Shown here: in pieces, positions 1-9,357 of the stretch | How positions within the stretch are numbered: the first letter of the stretch is position 1 | Layout: each line of letters begins with the position of its first letter | DNA from: Rhizobium jaguaris | GTDB taxonomy: Bacteria > Pseudomonadota > Alphaproteobacteria > Rhizobiales > Rhizobiaceae | Assembly: GCF_003627755.1 (NCBI RefSeq) | Contig: NZ_CP032694.1 | Location: 1,975,501-2,039,500 of the forward strand | Length of the DNA stretch: 64,000 nucleotides | Reading direction: 5' to 3' | Notes under the pieces: model-generated | Database searches by the model: none | Told to the model about the DNA's origin: nothing | Seen by the model: only the letters and a program-made list of their open reading frames with translations | Translations under genes and position numbers: made by a program

Positions 1-227
1 GTACGGTCACGAAGCTCGCCAGGAAGATTGCAGACGCGTTGCAGGTCGTCGTCATGAAAAACGACAGGGACGCTGTCGGAGGCATAATGCAGATCGCATT
101 CGATGGAAAAGCCCGCCTCGATTGCGCGAGCAAAGGCCGACAGCGTGTTTTCCCAAACCTGCCGGTTCATGTCGTGATAGCCGCGATGAGCGACAGGACG
201 TTCGGTAAGCCAGGCAATCTTGCTCAT
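1..227 (-). CDS. Glycerophosphodiester phosphodiesterase family protein (partial, N-terminal part)
   Basis: The first 75 codons of a gene that runs off the left edge. The family hydrolyses glycerophosphodiesters to glycerol-3-phosphate and an alcohol with a metal-dependent TIM barrel. Visible motifs are HRG at residues 14-16, the E-x-D metal ligands E43 and D45, and the FHD motif with H58, all correctly spaced for the N-terminal half of a GDPD (UgpQ-like) domain. The ATG overlaps the stop of the upstream ridA-like gene (TAATG), so the two are probably translated together. There is no signal peptide, so a cytoplasmic enzyme is likely. Substrate cannot be judged from the fragment. Confidence 0.85.
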   Translation of the reverse strand, partial: MSKIAWLTERPVAHRGYHDMNRQVWENTLSAFARAIEAGFSIECDLHYASDSVPVVFHDDDLQRVCNLPGELRDR

Positions 228-694
228 TATGCAATTTCCATGATGGCATCGATCTCGACGGCGGCATTCAGCGGCAGCGCCGCCATGCCGACAGCGGCGC
301 GTGCATGCTTGCCGGTATCGCCCAGTATATTTGCCAGAAGATTGGAGGCGCCGTTGATCACAAGATGTTGTTCGACGAATTCGGGCACTGAGGCGACAAA
401 GCCGTTCAGCTTTATGATACGTTTGATGCGGCCGAGATCGCCACCCAGGGCAGCCTTCGCCTGGGCAAGAATATTCATGGCGCAAAGCTCGGCAGCGCGT
501 TGGCCGCCGGCGACGTCGACGTCCCTGCCGAGGAGACCGGTGATGGCGAGCCTGCCGTTTTCCATGGGCAATTGCCCGGACAGATAAAGAAGATTGCCGC
601 TGATGACATAGGGTACGTAGTTGGCGGCCGGCGCGGCAGCCTGAGGCAGGACGATGCCAAGCTCCTTCAGACGGCCCTCGATAGCGTCGGACAT
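227..694 (-). CDS. RidA family (YjgF/YER057c/UK114) protein
   Basis: A 155-residue protein of the RidA fold. Classical RidA hydrolyses reactive enamine/imine intermediates made by PLP enzymes, but this longer subgroup (about 155 rather than 130 residues) is less well defined. The pattern of N-terminal YVPYVISGNLLYLSGQLP, a central NILAQAKAALG helix and the C-terminal VEIDAIMEIA strand is typical. I chose the ATG at 694 rather than the one at 700, because GGGAG at 701-705 lies directly against the ATG at 700 but six bases from the one at 694. It overlaps the following GDPD gene by one base. Confidence 0.85.
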   Translation of the reverse strand: MSDAIEGRLKELGIVLPQAAAPAANYVPYVISGNLLYLSGQLPMENGRLAITGLLGRDVDVAGGQRAAELCAMNILAQAKAALGGDLGRIKRIIKLNGFVASVPEFVEQHLVINGASNLLANILGDTGKHARAAVGMAALPLNAAVEIDAIMEIA

Positions 695-831
695 TTTCAT
701 CTCCCGTTTTGTTGTAAAATCTTCAAAAATCCGGCATCAAGGCTAAATTCCCGTGATTGGGGGGGCGGCAGCCTCGTTTTAGCCGAAAGCGTTCTTATAA
801 CATCGCGTGCGAGTCCAACAGGAGATAATGA

Positions 832-1659
832 ATGTTCCGCTCGAGTCTTGCCGCCGTTGTTGTTTCGAGTTTGGGCGTCGCGTTTCTCAGCGTATCCCCT
901 GCCCACGCGGCCGGTCCGAGTGGGCTGATCGCCCATCGCGCCGTCTACGATCTCGAGCTGAAGGACGCCTCTGACCGCTCCGGCATCGCCGGCATGTTCG
1001 GCCGTATGGTCTACGAGTTTGACGGCTCTGATTGCACCGGATTCACCACCAATTTCCGTTTCGTCACGCAGATCGACACGGGCGATTCAACTCGTGTCAG
1101 CGACCAGCAGACGACCACGTTCGAGGATCTCGCCAAGCGGATTTTCCGCTTCGAAACCAAGTCCTATACCGACGATCAGCTCGACAAGGATGTCCGCGGC
1201 GCAGCGGCGGACGATCAGAAGGGCATAAAGGTTAGCCTGACCCAGCCGAAGGCCAAGCAGGTCGAGCTCATCCAAAGCCGTTTTCCGACGGAACATATGC
1301 TCGACATCATCCATAATGCGAAGCTGGGCAGGAATTTCTTTGAGGCCGAGGTTTTTGACGGCTCCGACGATGGCGACAAGCCGTTGATCGCAACCACCGT
1401 CGTCGGCAAACAGGCGACGCCCGCCACCGACGACCCCGATGCCGATAAGGCCGGCGTCTTCGCGAAGACGCCGTACTGGCCGGTGACCGTGGCTTATTTC
1501 GACGAGAAGTCCAAGGGCGACGCCGTGCCGGTCTACCGCATGTCGTTCAAGCTCTATGAGAACGGCATTACCCGTGACCTCACGATGGACTATGGCGACT
1601 TCGTATTGACCGGCAGGCTCTCCAAGCTTGAAGTGCTCGACACCAAGGCTTGCCAATAG
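832..1659 (+). CDS. eipB: Cell envelope integrity protein EipB (DUF1849)
   Basis: A 275-residue secreted protein. Residues 1-26 form a Sec signal peptide ending in AHA-A. The mature part matches the DUF1849/EipB family, a periplasmic beta-spiral protein first studied in Brucella, needed for envelope integrity in Rhizobiales. Two cysteines, one in the SDC motif near residue 68 and one in the C-terminal ACQ, are placed like the conserved disulfide of the family. AGGAG lies seven bases before the ATG. It is divergent from the ridA-like gene and stands alone before the telA operon. Confidence 0.88.
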   Translation: MFRSSLAAVVVSSLGVAFLSVSPAHAAGPSGLIAHRAVYDLELKDASDRSGIAGMFGRMVYEFDGSDCTGFTTNFRFVTQIDTGDSTRVSDQQTTTFEDLAKRIFRFETKSYTDDQLDKDVRGAAADDQKGIKVSLTQPKAKQVELIQSRFPTEHMLDIIHNAKLGRNFFEAEVFDGSDDGDKPLIATTVVGKQATPATDDPDADKAGVFAKTPYWPVTVAYFDEKSKGDAVPVYRMSFKLYENGITRDLTMDYGDFVLTGRLSKLEVLDTKACQ

Positions 1660-1880
1660 GCTTTGTGAGGGCGCAGGCCACAAAGTAAAATCTCCGTCAT
1701 AAAACCGTGTCCGAAGTTTCACTATTCTGTGAAGCATTCGGCACGCGGTGAGTGAGTCTCATGTCCCGTTGTGCCTATCTGGAATTGTAGTGGGCCGTGC
1801 GGGCCGCGTCGCTTATCGTGGAATAATCGGCCGGTGTTCCGCAGACAGGTCCCGTGTTGATAGACGAGAAAGCACGACCT

Positions 1881-2957
1881 ATGGCCAATACCGATCTCGC
1901 TCCAACCTCCGACGCTTTGCCGGCTGTCACCGCCGATCCGGCAGAAATTGCCCGTATCGGCGATACCATCGATCTGACCGATCGCGCCGGCATTTCCGTC
2001 TATGGCGACCGCGCTCAGCAATCCGTTTCGGACTATTCCGACAAGATTCTCCGCGAGGTCCGAAATCGGGATCTTGGCGAAGTCGGCAGGCTGCTGACCG
2101 ATATCATCATCAAGTCGAAGAAGCTTGACCCTGCATCGCTGAAGGATGAGGGCTTCCTTTCTAAGATATTCTCGTCGTTCAAGGCGAGGCTGGAACGCTT
2201 CAAGGAGGAGTTCGAGGATGTGGCCGGCCAGATCGACCGCATCGGCCTCGAGCTCGATCGGCACAAGGATACGCTTCGCCGCGACATCGCGCTTCTCGAC
2301 GATCTCCATGAGGAGACGAAGCAGTCCATCCTGCAGCTCGACGCCTATGTCCAGGCTGGCAAGACCTTTGCCGAGCATTTTCGCAGTGTCGAACTGCCGA
2401 AGCTGAAAAGTGCCGCCGACGCGGCCGCTGCCAATCCCGGCGGCGGCATGTTGGAGGCGCAGACTTATCAGGACAACGTGCAAGCCCTCGACCGGCTCGA
2501 GAAGCGGGTATTCTACCTGCAGCAGGCGCGCCAGCTCGGCATTCAGCAATTGCCGCAGATCCGCATCGTTCAGGCCGGCGACGAGACGCTGATCGAGAAC
2601 CTGCAGGCGACGTCGGCGCTGACTGTGCCGGCCTGGAAGCAGAAGATGGTGATTCTGCTGGGGTTGTCCCGACAGAAATCGGCGCTTGAGCTGCAGAAGA
2701 CCGTCACCGACGCCACCAACGACATGATCCGCCAGGCATCCGAGATGATGAAGGACCAGGCGATTGCCATCGAGCAGCAGTCGCAGCGCGGCATCGTCGA
2801 TATCGATACGCTCGCCGCCGCCAATCGTGACCTGATCGATACCATCAACGGCGTCTTGAAGGTGCAGGAGGAGGGCCGCAGGAAGCGGGCAGAAGCCGAG
2901 CAGCAAATGGAGAAAATGACCGTCGAACTCAAGAAAGCAATGATCGAGGCACGATGA
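1881..2957 (+). CDS. Toxic anion resistance protein TelA family
   Basis: A 358-residue, largely helical cytoplasmic protein of the TelA/KlaA family, named for plasmid tellurite resistance but widespread in chromosomal stress operons. Long coiled-coil stretches (about residues 75-190 and 300-358), the LDAYVQAGK segment and the ATDDM-like region TDATNDMIRQAS support this. An upstream GTG at 1854 would add nine residues, but the ATG at 1881 has a purine-rich GAGAAAG before it. The stop overlaps the next ATG (ATGA), so it heads a four-gene operon with a binding-protein/VWA lipoprotein, an XpaC-like protein and another binding-protein-like protein. Exact biochemical activity of TelA is unknown. 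Confidence 0.85.
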   Translation: MANTDLAPTSDALPAVTADPAEIARIGDTIDLTDRAGISVYGDRAQQSVSDYSDKILREVRNRDLGEVGRLLTDIIIKSKKLDPASLKDEGFLSKIFSSFKARLERFKEEFEDVAGQIDRIGLELDRHKDTLRRDIALLDDLHEETKQSILQLDAYVQAGKTFAEHFRSVELPKLKSAADAAAANPGGGMLEAQTYQDNVQALDRLEKRVFYLQQARQLGIQQLPQIRIVQAGDETLIENLQATSALTVPAWKQKMVILLGLSRQKSALELQKTVTDATNDMIRQASEMMKDQAIAIEQQSQRGIVDIDTLAAANRDLIDTINGVLKVQEEGRRKRAEAEQQMEKMTVELKKAMIEAR

Positions 2958-4537
2958 GCGGCATGATGATCCGCACATTTCTCACCGGACTGGCGCTGAC
3001 GGCTGCTCTTGTCCTCACAGGCTGCAATTTAGGCGGCAAGGATCCGAAATTCTCGATCGTCTCCGGCTCGGAAAACACCGTTATGCAGCCTATCGTCGAG
3101 GAATTCTGCAAACAGAAGAGCGCGACCTGCAGCTTCACCTATGAAGGCACGCTGGATATTGGTCTGGCACTGCAGAGCGACAAAGGCGTCGAACAGGACG
3201 CCGTCTGGCCGGCATCGAGTGTCTGGGTCGATATTTTCGATACCAAACGTCGCGTGAAGTCGCTGACATCGGTGGCGCAGATGCCAGTCATTCTCGGCGT
3301 GCGCAGCTCCAAGGCCGAGGCGCTCGGCTGGGTCGGCAAGCCGGTCTATATGAAAGACATATTGGCGGCGGTTAAGGGCGGCTCGCTGAAGTTTCTCATG
3401 ACCTCGGCAACCCAGTCCAATTCAGGCGCGAGCGCCTATCTCGCCATGCTTTCAAGCGCGCTCGGCAACAAGCCCGTCATCGAGCCGGGCGATCTCGACA
3501 AGCCGGACGTCCAGGACACCGTCAGGGCATTGCTTGCCGGGGTCGAACGCTCGTCCGGTTCGTCCGGCTGGCTTGCGGACCTCTACACGGAATCCGCCAG
3601 CAAGGGCACGCTCTACGATGCCATGTGGAACTACGAGGCGGTGCTGAAGGAGACCAATGACAAGCTCATCGGCATGGGCAAGGAGCCGCTTTACGCGATC
3701 TATCCGGCCGATGGCGTCGCGATTGCGGATTCGCCGATCGGTTTTATCGATCACGGACGCGGGCCTGAGGTCGAGGCCTTTTTCAACGAGCTTGTCGCCT
3801 ATCTGCGTTCCGCACCCGTACAGAAGCGCATTGCCGATACCGGCCGCCGCATTCCATTGGCAGATGTTGCAGCCAAAGGGGACCCGAGTTGGAATTTCGA
3901 CCCGACCCGGCTGGTGACGGCGATCCGGATGCCGGAGCCGGCCGTGATTCGCCAGGCGCTCGATCTCTATCAAGGCGCATTGCGTAAGCCTTCGCTGACG
4001 GCCCTCTGCCTCGATTTCTCCGGTTCGATGGGGGGCAAGGGCGAGAGTCAATTGCAGGCCGCCATGCAGTTCCTGTTCAATCCGGATGAAACCGGCAAGG
4101 TCCTGGCGCAATGGACGCCGGCAGACCGCATCATGGTCATTCCTTTCGACAGCCGCGTGCGGACGACCCTTTTGGCGACGGGCGACCCGGCGCAACAGAA
4201 GAGCCTTGTCGACAAGGTGGCGCGGCAGCATGCCGGTGGCGGCACCGATATGTATGCCTGCGCAAGCACGGCGCTTGGCAGCATGAAGGATACCCCAAAC
4301 CTTTCGTCCTATCTGCCGGCGATCGTCATCATGACCGACGGAAAGTCTGACGATGCAAGCCGCGAATTCCTCGACGAGTGGAAGGCTACCAATCCGCATG
4401 TGCCGGTTTTCGGCATCACCTTTGGCGATGCCGACAAGACGCAGCTCGATGCTCTGGCCAAAGCGACATCGGCGCGGGTGTTCGATGGCAGGGATGATCT
4501 CGTCAGCGCGTTCCGCGCCGTGCGTGGATACAACTAG
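2954..4537 (+). CDS. Lipoprotein with substrate-binding-protein fold fused to a C-terminal VWA domain
   Basis: A 527-residue protein with a lipoprotein signal (LTGC, Cys24). Residues about 33-330 look like a periplasmic solute-binding protein, with WPASS at 85-89 and SNSG at 155-158. Residues about 345-527 form a von Willebrand factor A domain with a complete-looking MIDAS: DxSxS starting at D354 (DFSGSMGG), the GGTDMYA threonine and the later MTDGKSDD aspartate. MIDAS domains bind partner proteins through Mg2+. It overlaps telA by four bases and precedes an XpaC-like gene. The fold and operon suggest an envelope sensor or chaperone rather than a normal ABC transporter component, since no permease is nearby. 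Confidence 0.8.
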   Translation: MSGMMIRTFLTGLALTAALVLTGCNLGGKDPKFSIVSGSENTVMQPIVEEFCKQKSATCSFTYEGTLDIGLALQSDKGVEQDAVWPASSVWVDIFDTKRRVKSLTSVAQMPVILGVRSSKAEALGWVGKPVYMKDILAAVKGGSLKFLMTSATQSNSGASAYLAMLSSALGNKPVIEPGDLDKPDVQDTVRALLAGVERSSGSSGWLADLYTESASKGTLYDAMWNYEAVLKETNDKLIGMGKEPLYAIYPADGVAIADSPIGFIDHGRGPEVEAFFNELVAYLRSAPVQKRIADTGRRIPLADVAAKGDPSWNFDPTRLVTAIRMPEPAVIRQALDLYQGALRKPSLTALCLDFSGSMGGKGESQLQAAMQFLFNPDETGKVLAQWTPADRIMVIPFDSRVRTTLLATGDPAQQKSLVDKVARQHAGGGTDMYACASTALGSMKDTPNLSSYLPAIVIMTDGKSDDASREFLDEWKATNPHVPVFGITFGDADKTQLDALAKATSARVFDGRDDLVSAFRAVRGYN

Positions 4538-4544
4538 GACAGCG

Positions 4545-5162
4545 ATGCGAAACTGGTTCGGCAATGACTGGAATTGGATCGTGGCAGGGCTCGCCGCCGC
4601 GATCGTCGTTCCCATCTTGAGTTTCTTTGCCAAGATGCCGTTGTGGATCGGGGCCGTTATCGGTCTGCTGGTCTTTGCGGGCCTTGTCTTCGCCCTGTCG
4701 CCGCGCCGGCTTTTCGAAGGCCTGGACGCAAAGGCCATCGGCAAAGGGCGGCTCGATTTCGCGCGCGATCTTTTGACCGCGGCCGCTCCGGCGGCGCAAA
4801 GACTGGAAACCTCCTCGGACCATATTACCAATAAGGAGACTGCAAAGCGCGTGCGGCATCTGGCCGAGATCGCCGCCGACGTCTTCGCCAAAGTGGAGGC
4901 GAGCCCGGAAAGTGCCGGTACGGTGAGGCGGTTCCTCAGCTATTACCTGCCGCGCGCTGCCGAAGTCGCCGAGGGTTTCGCCACCCTCGAAGCTAAACGT
5001 CTACCCGACCAAAAACGGTTGCAGGAAGTGGATCTCGTGCTCGCCAAGCTCGAGGATGCCTTCGTGCACTATTCGGATAGCCTCGTCGACGACAGGCTCG
5101 ATACGCTAGACACCGAGCTGCGCCTCATACAGGCCTCGCTCAAAGAGGATATCGGACGCTGA
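4545..5162 (+). CDS. XpaC-like membrane protein (5-bromo-4-chloroindolyl phosphate hydrolysis family)
   Basis: A 205-residue protein with two N-terminal membrane spans (about residues 12-27 and 31-50) followed by a helical cytoplasmic domain. The tail pattern, with TNKETAKRVRHLAEIAADVF and a later YYLPRAAEVAEGFATLE, matches the XpaC family, which is commonly encoded beside TelA. The start is the ATG seven bases after the VWA gene's stop. Its stop overlaps the next gene as TGATG. XpaC was named for X-phos hydrolysis in Bacillus but the true role is unknown. Here it probably forms the inner-membrane partner of TelA. Confidence 0.75.
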   Translation: MRNWFGNDWNWIVAGLAAAIVVPILSFFAKMPLWIGAVIGLLVFAGLVFALSPRRLFEGLDAKAIGKGRLDFARDLLTAAAPAAQRLETSSDHITNKETAKRVRHLAEIAADVFAKVEASPESAGTVRRFLSYYLPRAAEVAEGFATLEAKRLPDQKRLQEVDLVLAKLEDAFVHYSDSLVDDRLDTLDTELRLIQASLKEDIGR

Positions 5163-6268
5163 TGGCCATCTCTCGCCGCGCCTTTGGAGTAGGACTACTT
5201 GCTGCGGGCGTCGCCGGCACCGGCGGTTATATCGCCGTGAGGGACAGGCCGGAGTTCCAGGGACTGCTCGGCAACCGCACGAAGCTCTTCGGCTTCATCG
5301 GCGGTGAGAAGGAGGCGTTTCTTGCTGACAATGACGTCGTCGGCGCTCTGCATGGCTATGGGCTGGATATAGACAGCCGCGTGGCCGGCTCCGTCGAGAT
5401 GGTGCGCGAGCAGGCGCTTCTGTCGCAGACCCCCGCTTTCCTCTGGCCGTCGTCCTCGATCATGGTCGATATTGCCCGGCAGAGCGGGGTCAAGATCCGC
5501 AATGACCGTGTGGTGCTGAACACTCCGGTCGTTGTCTACACCTGGCAGCCGGTGGTCGATGGATTGATGAAAACGGGGCTGGTCAGCGTCACGTCGACGG
5601 GTCAGCATCAGCTTGATCTCAAGGCATTGCTCGACGCCGTTCTTGCGGGGACAAGCTGGTCCAAGCTCGGGGTCGACTCGCTTTATGGGCAGGCACGTAT
5701 CGTCTCGACCGATCCAAACCGCTCCAATTCCGGTTTCATGTTTGCCGGACTGGTCTTAAGCCTGTTTGCCGGCAATATCGCGACTACTGCCGGTCTCGAC
5801 CAATTCGGCGACAAGGCGCAGACTATCTTCCGCAATATGGGCTTCAAGTCGCCTTCTTCCGGCAAGCTTTTCGATCAATATCTGGCTGGCGGCCTCGGGG
5901 GCGAACCGATGATCGTCGGCTACGAGAATCAGCTGGTCGAATGGATTATCGCGGACCCCGAGCGATGGAGGCGCGTTCAATCGAGTTCCACCGCCAAACC
6001 CGTCGTGCTTTACCCGCACCCCACGGTCTATTCCTCGCATCCCCTTATCGTCATCGACGAGAGCGCCAATCGGCTGATGGATGCGCTGACAAGCCCGAAG
6101 CTGCAGGAACTTGCCTGGACCAAGCACGGCTTCCGCGGGCCGCTGGGTACGGCAACCGGGAATGCCGATAGTGCGATTGCGGGCCTCCTGCCGGCCGAGA
6201 TCGACGCCGTGCTGCCGATACCCGACGCCAGCGTCATGCTTGCGCTGCTCGATAAGCTGGCGGCATAA
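5162..6268 (+). CDS. Secreted or membrane-anchored binding-protein-like protein (telA operon)
   Basis: A 368-residue protein starting with SRRAFGVGLLAAGVAG, a Tat-like or N-terminal anchor sequence. The rest resembles the binding-protein part of the VWA lipoprotein two genes upstream: LWPSSS at 94-99 followed by MVDI matches VWPASS and WVDI there, and SNSG at 188-191 matches SNSG at 155-158. The two are therefore probably distant paralogues. No transporter gene is present. It is the last gene of the operon. I cannot name a ligand. Confidence 0.7.
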   Translation: MAISRRAFGVGLLAAGVAGTGGYIAVRDRPEFQGLLGNRTKLFGFIGGEKEAFLADNDVVGALHGYGLDIDSRVAGSVEMVREQALLSQTPAFLWPSSSIMVDIARQSGVKIRNDRVVLNTPVVVYTWQPVVDGLMKTGLVSVTSTGQHQLDLKALLDAVLAGTSWSKLGVDSLYGQARIVSTDPNRSNSGFMFAGLVLSLFAGNIATTAGLDQFGDKAQTIFRNMGFKSPSSGKLFDQYLAGGLGGEPMIVGYENQLVEWIIADPERWRRVQSSSTAKPVVLYPHPTVYSSHPLIVIDESANRLMDALTSPKLQELAWTKHGFRGPLGTATGNADSAIAGLLPAEIDAVLPIPDASVMLALLDKLAA

Positions 6269-6456
6269 GGGCAGGGACCCGCGCATTTTTTCCGCCTAAG
6301 CCTTGCATTCTTGATAAATCGAATGTATGGGCAGCCGCATTCCACACGTAAGGCATGGGATTGTCCGGGAGAAATCCGGATCGTTCCGCCCGGTGGCATC
6401 TTCGAAGAGGATGCTGTTCGCCTTGCGGAGGTTCAACCGGAAAAGGAGTCAAAGGC

Positions 6457-7224
6457 ATGGCATTGCCTGATTTTTCTATGCGTCAGCTTCTGGAAGCTGG
6501 TGTTCACTTCGGCCACCAGACGCATCGCTGGAACCCGAAGATGAAGCCGTACATCTTCGGCGATCGTAACAACATTCACATTATCGACCTCGCCCAGACG
6601 GTTCCGATGCTGAGCCGCGCCCTGCAGGTCGTCAGCGACACCGTTGCCCGTGGCGGCCGCGTTCTGTTCGTCGGCACCAAGCGCCAGGCGTCCGAACTGA
6701 TCGCCGACAGCGCAAAGCGTTCGGCTCAGTACTACGTCAATGCCCGCTGGCTCGGCGGCATGATGACCAACTGGAAGACGATTTCGAATTCTATTCAGCG
6801 TCTGCGCAAGCTCGACGAAATCCTCAACGGCGAAGCCCAGGGCTTCACCAAGAAGGAACGTCTGAACCTTGAGCGCGAGCGTGAAAAGCTAGACAAGGCT
6901 CTTGGCGGTATCCGCGATATGGGCGGCACCCCGGACCTGATGTTCATCATCGACACCAACAAGGAAAAGATCGCGATCGACGAAGCCAAGCGCCTTGGCA
7001 TTCCGGTCGTCGCAATCATCGATTCGAACTGCGATCCGGACCTGATCGACTATCCGATTCCGGGCAATGACGACGCCTCGCGTGCTATCGCTCTCTACTG
7101 CGACCTCATCTCGCGCGCTGCCATCGACGGCATCGCTCGTCAGCAGAGCGCATCCGGCCGCGACCTCGGCGCTTCCATCGAAGCTCCGATCGAGGAGACT
7201 CTGGTGGACGGCACCGAAGCCTGA
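6457..7224 (+). CDS. rpsB: 30S ribosomal protein S2
   Basis: A 255-residue S2 protein, usual length for rhizobia. [20 protein letters not shown] and the later GGMMTNWKT and DTNKEKIAI segments are family hallmarks. S2 joins the small subunit late in assembly and bridges head and body. The start ATG at 6457 follows AAAAGGAG at 6441-6448; the frame is open further upstream but without S2 homology. It begins the usual rpsB-tsf-pyrH-frr-uppS-cdsA order. The 188-base leader after the telA operon probably holds its promoter. Confidence 0.98.
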   Translation: MALPDFSMRQLLEAGVHFGHQTHRWNPKMKPYIFGDRNNIHIIDLAQTVPMLSRALQVVSDTVARGGRVLFVGTKRQASELIADSAKRSAQYYVNARWLGGMMTNWKTISNSIQRLRKLDEILNGEAQGFTKKERLNLEREREKLDKALGGIRDMGGTPDLMFIIDTNKEKIAIDEAKRLGIPVVAIIDSNCDPDLIDYPIPGNDDASRAIALYCDLISRAAIDGIARQQSASGRDLGASIEAPIEETLVDGTEA

Positions 7225-7277
7225 TCGCGCCCCGCGGCGGACAGACCTTTGTCCGTCTGGGCCTATTGAAATCCGGG

Positions 7278-7319
7278 ATAAGGCCGTTTGCGACTTCAAG
7301 AAGTTCGGGCGGCCTTATC
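7278..7319 (+). terminator. Hairpin between rpsB and tsf
   Basis: A ten-base-pair stem, GATAAGGCCG (7277-7286) with CGGCCTTATC (7310-7319), lies between rpsB and tsf and is followed by GCGTTTTAC. The T run is short, so this may be a partial terminator or an RNA processing or stability hairpin that lets rpsB be expressed above tsf. Confidence 0.5.
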
Positions 7320-7497
7320 GCGTTTTACATAACGCCTTGCCTGGGCGGTAAATCCAGGCTTGTTCCAATCGAGAATTCCACAGTATGACGCAGCTTCATA
7401 ACGCTGTCATACTTACGGGTACATTTCGTCCCTCAAATCGGTGCCGCTTCGGCTCAAAACCGCATGCCGCACCGTATGAACCGACAAGAGGAAGCTT

Positions 7498-8424
7498 ATG
7501 ACCGAGATTACGGCTGCACTGGTGAAGGAACTGCGCGAAAAGTCTGGCGCAGGCATGATGGACTGCAAGAAGGCGCTGACCGAAACCAACGGCGATATCG
7601 AAGCCGCGATCGACTGGCTGCGCGCTAAGGGCATCTCCAAGGCCGACAAGAAGTCCGGCCGCACCGCCGCTGAAGGCTTGGTCGCCATTGCCGGCGCCGG
7701 TCACAAGGCCGTTGTCGTCGAGCTCAACTCCGAAACCGACTTTGTGGCCCGTAACGATGCCTTCCAGGACCTCGCTCGCGGCATCGCCGAAGTTGCGCTG
7801 TCCACCGACGGCACGGTCGAAGCCATTTCGGCTGCGACCTATCCCGCATCCGGCAAGCCGGTCGCAGACACCATCAAGGACGCGATCGCAACCATCGGCG
7901 AGAACATGACGCTTCGTCGCGCGGCCAAGCTGGAAGTCGAGCACGGCGTCGTGGCGACCTACATCCACAACGCTGCAGGCGACGGTATCGGCAAGCTCGG
8001 CGTTCTGGTCGCGCTGAAGTCGGTCGGTGACAAGGCCGTTCTGACGTCGATCGGCCGCCAGGTTGCCATGCACATTGCTGCGACCAACCCGCTCGCTATC
8101 CGCGCCGAAGAAGTCGATGCCGCGGTCGCCGAGCGCGAACGCAACGTCTTCATCGAGCAGTCCCGCGAATCCGGCAAGCCGGACAACATCATCGAAAAGA
8201 TGGTGGAAGGCCGCATGCGCAAGTTCTTCGAGGAAGTCGCTCTTCTCTCGCAGGCTTTCGTCATCAACCCGGACCTGACCGTCGCTGCTGCCATCAAGGA
8301 AGCTGAAAAGACCGCCGGCGCGCCGATCGAAATCACCGGCATGGCCCGTCTGCTTCTCGGTGAAGGCATCGAGAAGGAAGAGACCGACTTCGCTGCCGAA
8401 GTCGCCGCTGTTGCCAAGGGCTGA
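7498..8424 (+). CDS. tsf: Translation elongation factor Ts
   Basis: A 308-residue EF-Ts, the nucleotide exchange factor that recycles EF-Tu. The UBA-like N-terminus with [19 protein letters not shown], the TDFVARN motif near residue 80 and the HIAATNP segment are diagnostic. AAGAGG precedes the ATG. It follows rpsB after 273 bases that hold a hairpin, so it may also have its own promoter. Confidence 0.98.
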   Translation: MTEITAALVKELREKSGAGMMDCKKALTETNGDIEAAIDWLRAKGISKADKKSGRTAAEGLVAIAGAGHKAVVVELNSETDFVARNDAFQDLARGIAEVALSTDGTVEAISAATYPASGKPVADTIKDAIATIGENMTLRRAAKLEVEHGVVATYIHNAAGDGIGKLGVLVALKSVGDKAVLTSIGRQVAMHIAATNPLAIRAEEVDAAVAERERNVFIEQSRESGKPDNIIEKMVEGRMRKFFEEVALLSQAFVINPDLTVAAAIKEAEKTAGAPIEITGMARLLLGEGIEKEETDFAAEVAAVAKG

Positions 8425-8425
8425 T

Positions 8426-8444
8426 AGGCGAAATCATTTCGCCT
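8426..8444 (+). terminator. Hairpin directly after tsf
   Basis: An eight-base-pair perfect stem, AGGCGAAA with TTTCGCCT and a three-base loop, starts two bases after the tsf stop. No T run follows. It may protect the 3' end or act as a weak terminator. Confidence 0.35.
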
Positions 8445-8581
8445 GTTGACGAAACGAAACCATACCCCAGATAGGTGAAACCATATCAGGGGAAACCCGT
8501 GGGCATCGCGTGACAACGCGGTGCCCTTCGTGTATCCGGCATTCACAATTAATCCCCCCGCGATCACTTCAAGGAGCCACG

Positions 8582-9301
8582 ATGTCCCAGCCGATCTACA
8601 AGCGCGTATTGCTCAAGGCCTCCGGCGAAGCTCTGATGGGCAGCCAAGGGTTCGGTATCGACGTTACCGTCGCTGACCGGATTGCATCCGATATTGCTGA
8701 AGCGCGCGAGATGGGTGTCGAAGTCGGCGTCGTCGTCGGCGGTGGCAATATTTTCCGCGGCGTCGCCGTGGCCTCCAAGGGAGGAGACCGCGTGACCGGC
8801 GACCATATGGGCATGCTCGGGACCATCATCAACGCGCTGGCATTGGCCACCTCGCTGCGCAAGCTGGACATCGATACGGTGGTACTCTCCGCCATTTCCA
8901 TGCCGGAAATCTGCGAAAGTTTTTCGCAGCGCGCCACGCTCTATCATCTCTCGCTTGGCCGTGTGGTGATCTTTGCCGGTGGCACCGGCAATCCCTTTTT
9001 CACCACCGATTCCGCGGCAGCGCTGCGCGCCGCCGAAATGGGCGCCGAGGCAATCTTCAAGGGCACGCAGGTCGATGGCATCTATTCCGCCGATCCGAAG
9101 AAGTTCCCGGATGCTGAGCGCTTCGAGCATCTGACCCATAGTCAGGTGCTGGAAAAGGGGCTCGCCGTCATGGATGTGGCGGCTGTGGCACTGGCGCGGG
9201 AAAATTCAATTCCGATCATCGTCTTTTCAATTCATGAAAAAGGCGGCTTCGCGGAAATCTTGACCGGCGGCGGCCACAAGACCATCGTATCAGACAACTG
9301 A
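8582..9301 (+). CDS. pyrH: Uridylate kinase
   Basis: A 239-residue UMP kinase of the amino acid kinase fold, converting UMP to UDP with ATP. Motifs are the N-terminal [10 protein letters not shown] phosphate loop, the GGGNIFRG segment and the [13 protein letters not shown] nucleotide-binding stretch. AAGGAG lies six bases before the ATG. The enzyme supplies UDP-GlcNAc precursors for the lipid A and cell wall genes downstream and is usually allosterically controlled by GTP and UTP. Confidence 0.97.
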   Translation: MSQPIYKRVLLKASGEALMGSQGFGIDVTVADRIASDIAEAREMGVEVGVVVGGGNIFRGVAVASKGGDRVTGDHMGMLGTIINALALATSLRKLDIDTVVLSAISMPEICESFSQRATLYHLSLGRVVIFAGGTGNPFFTTDSAAALRAAEMGAEAIFKGTQVDGIYSADPKKFPDAERFEHLTHSQVLEKGLAVMDVAAVALARENSIPIIVFSIHEKGGFAEILTGGGHKTIVSDN

Positions 9302-9357
9302 CGTTCCGGTGGCACCGGCTCCGCCCGGCGCCGCCTACTACATGGGAGTTTAAACAT

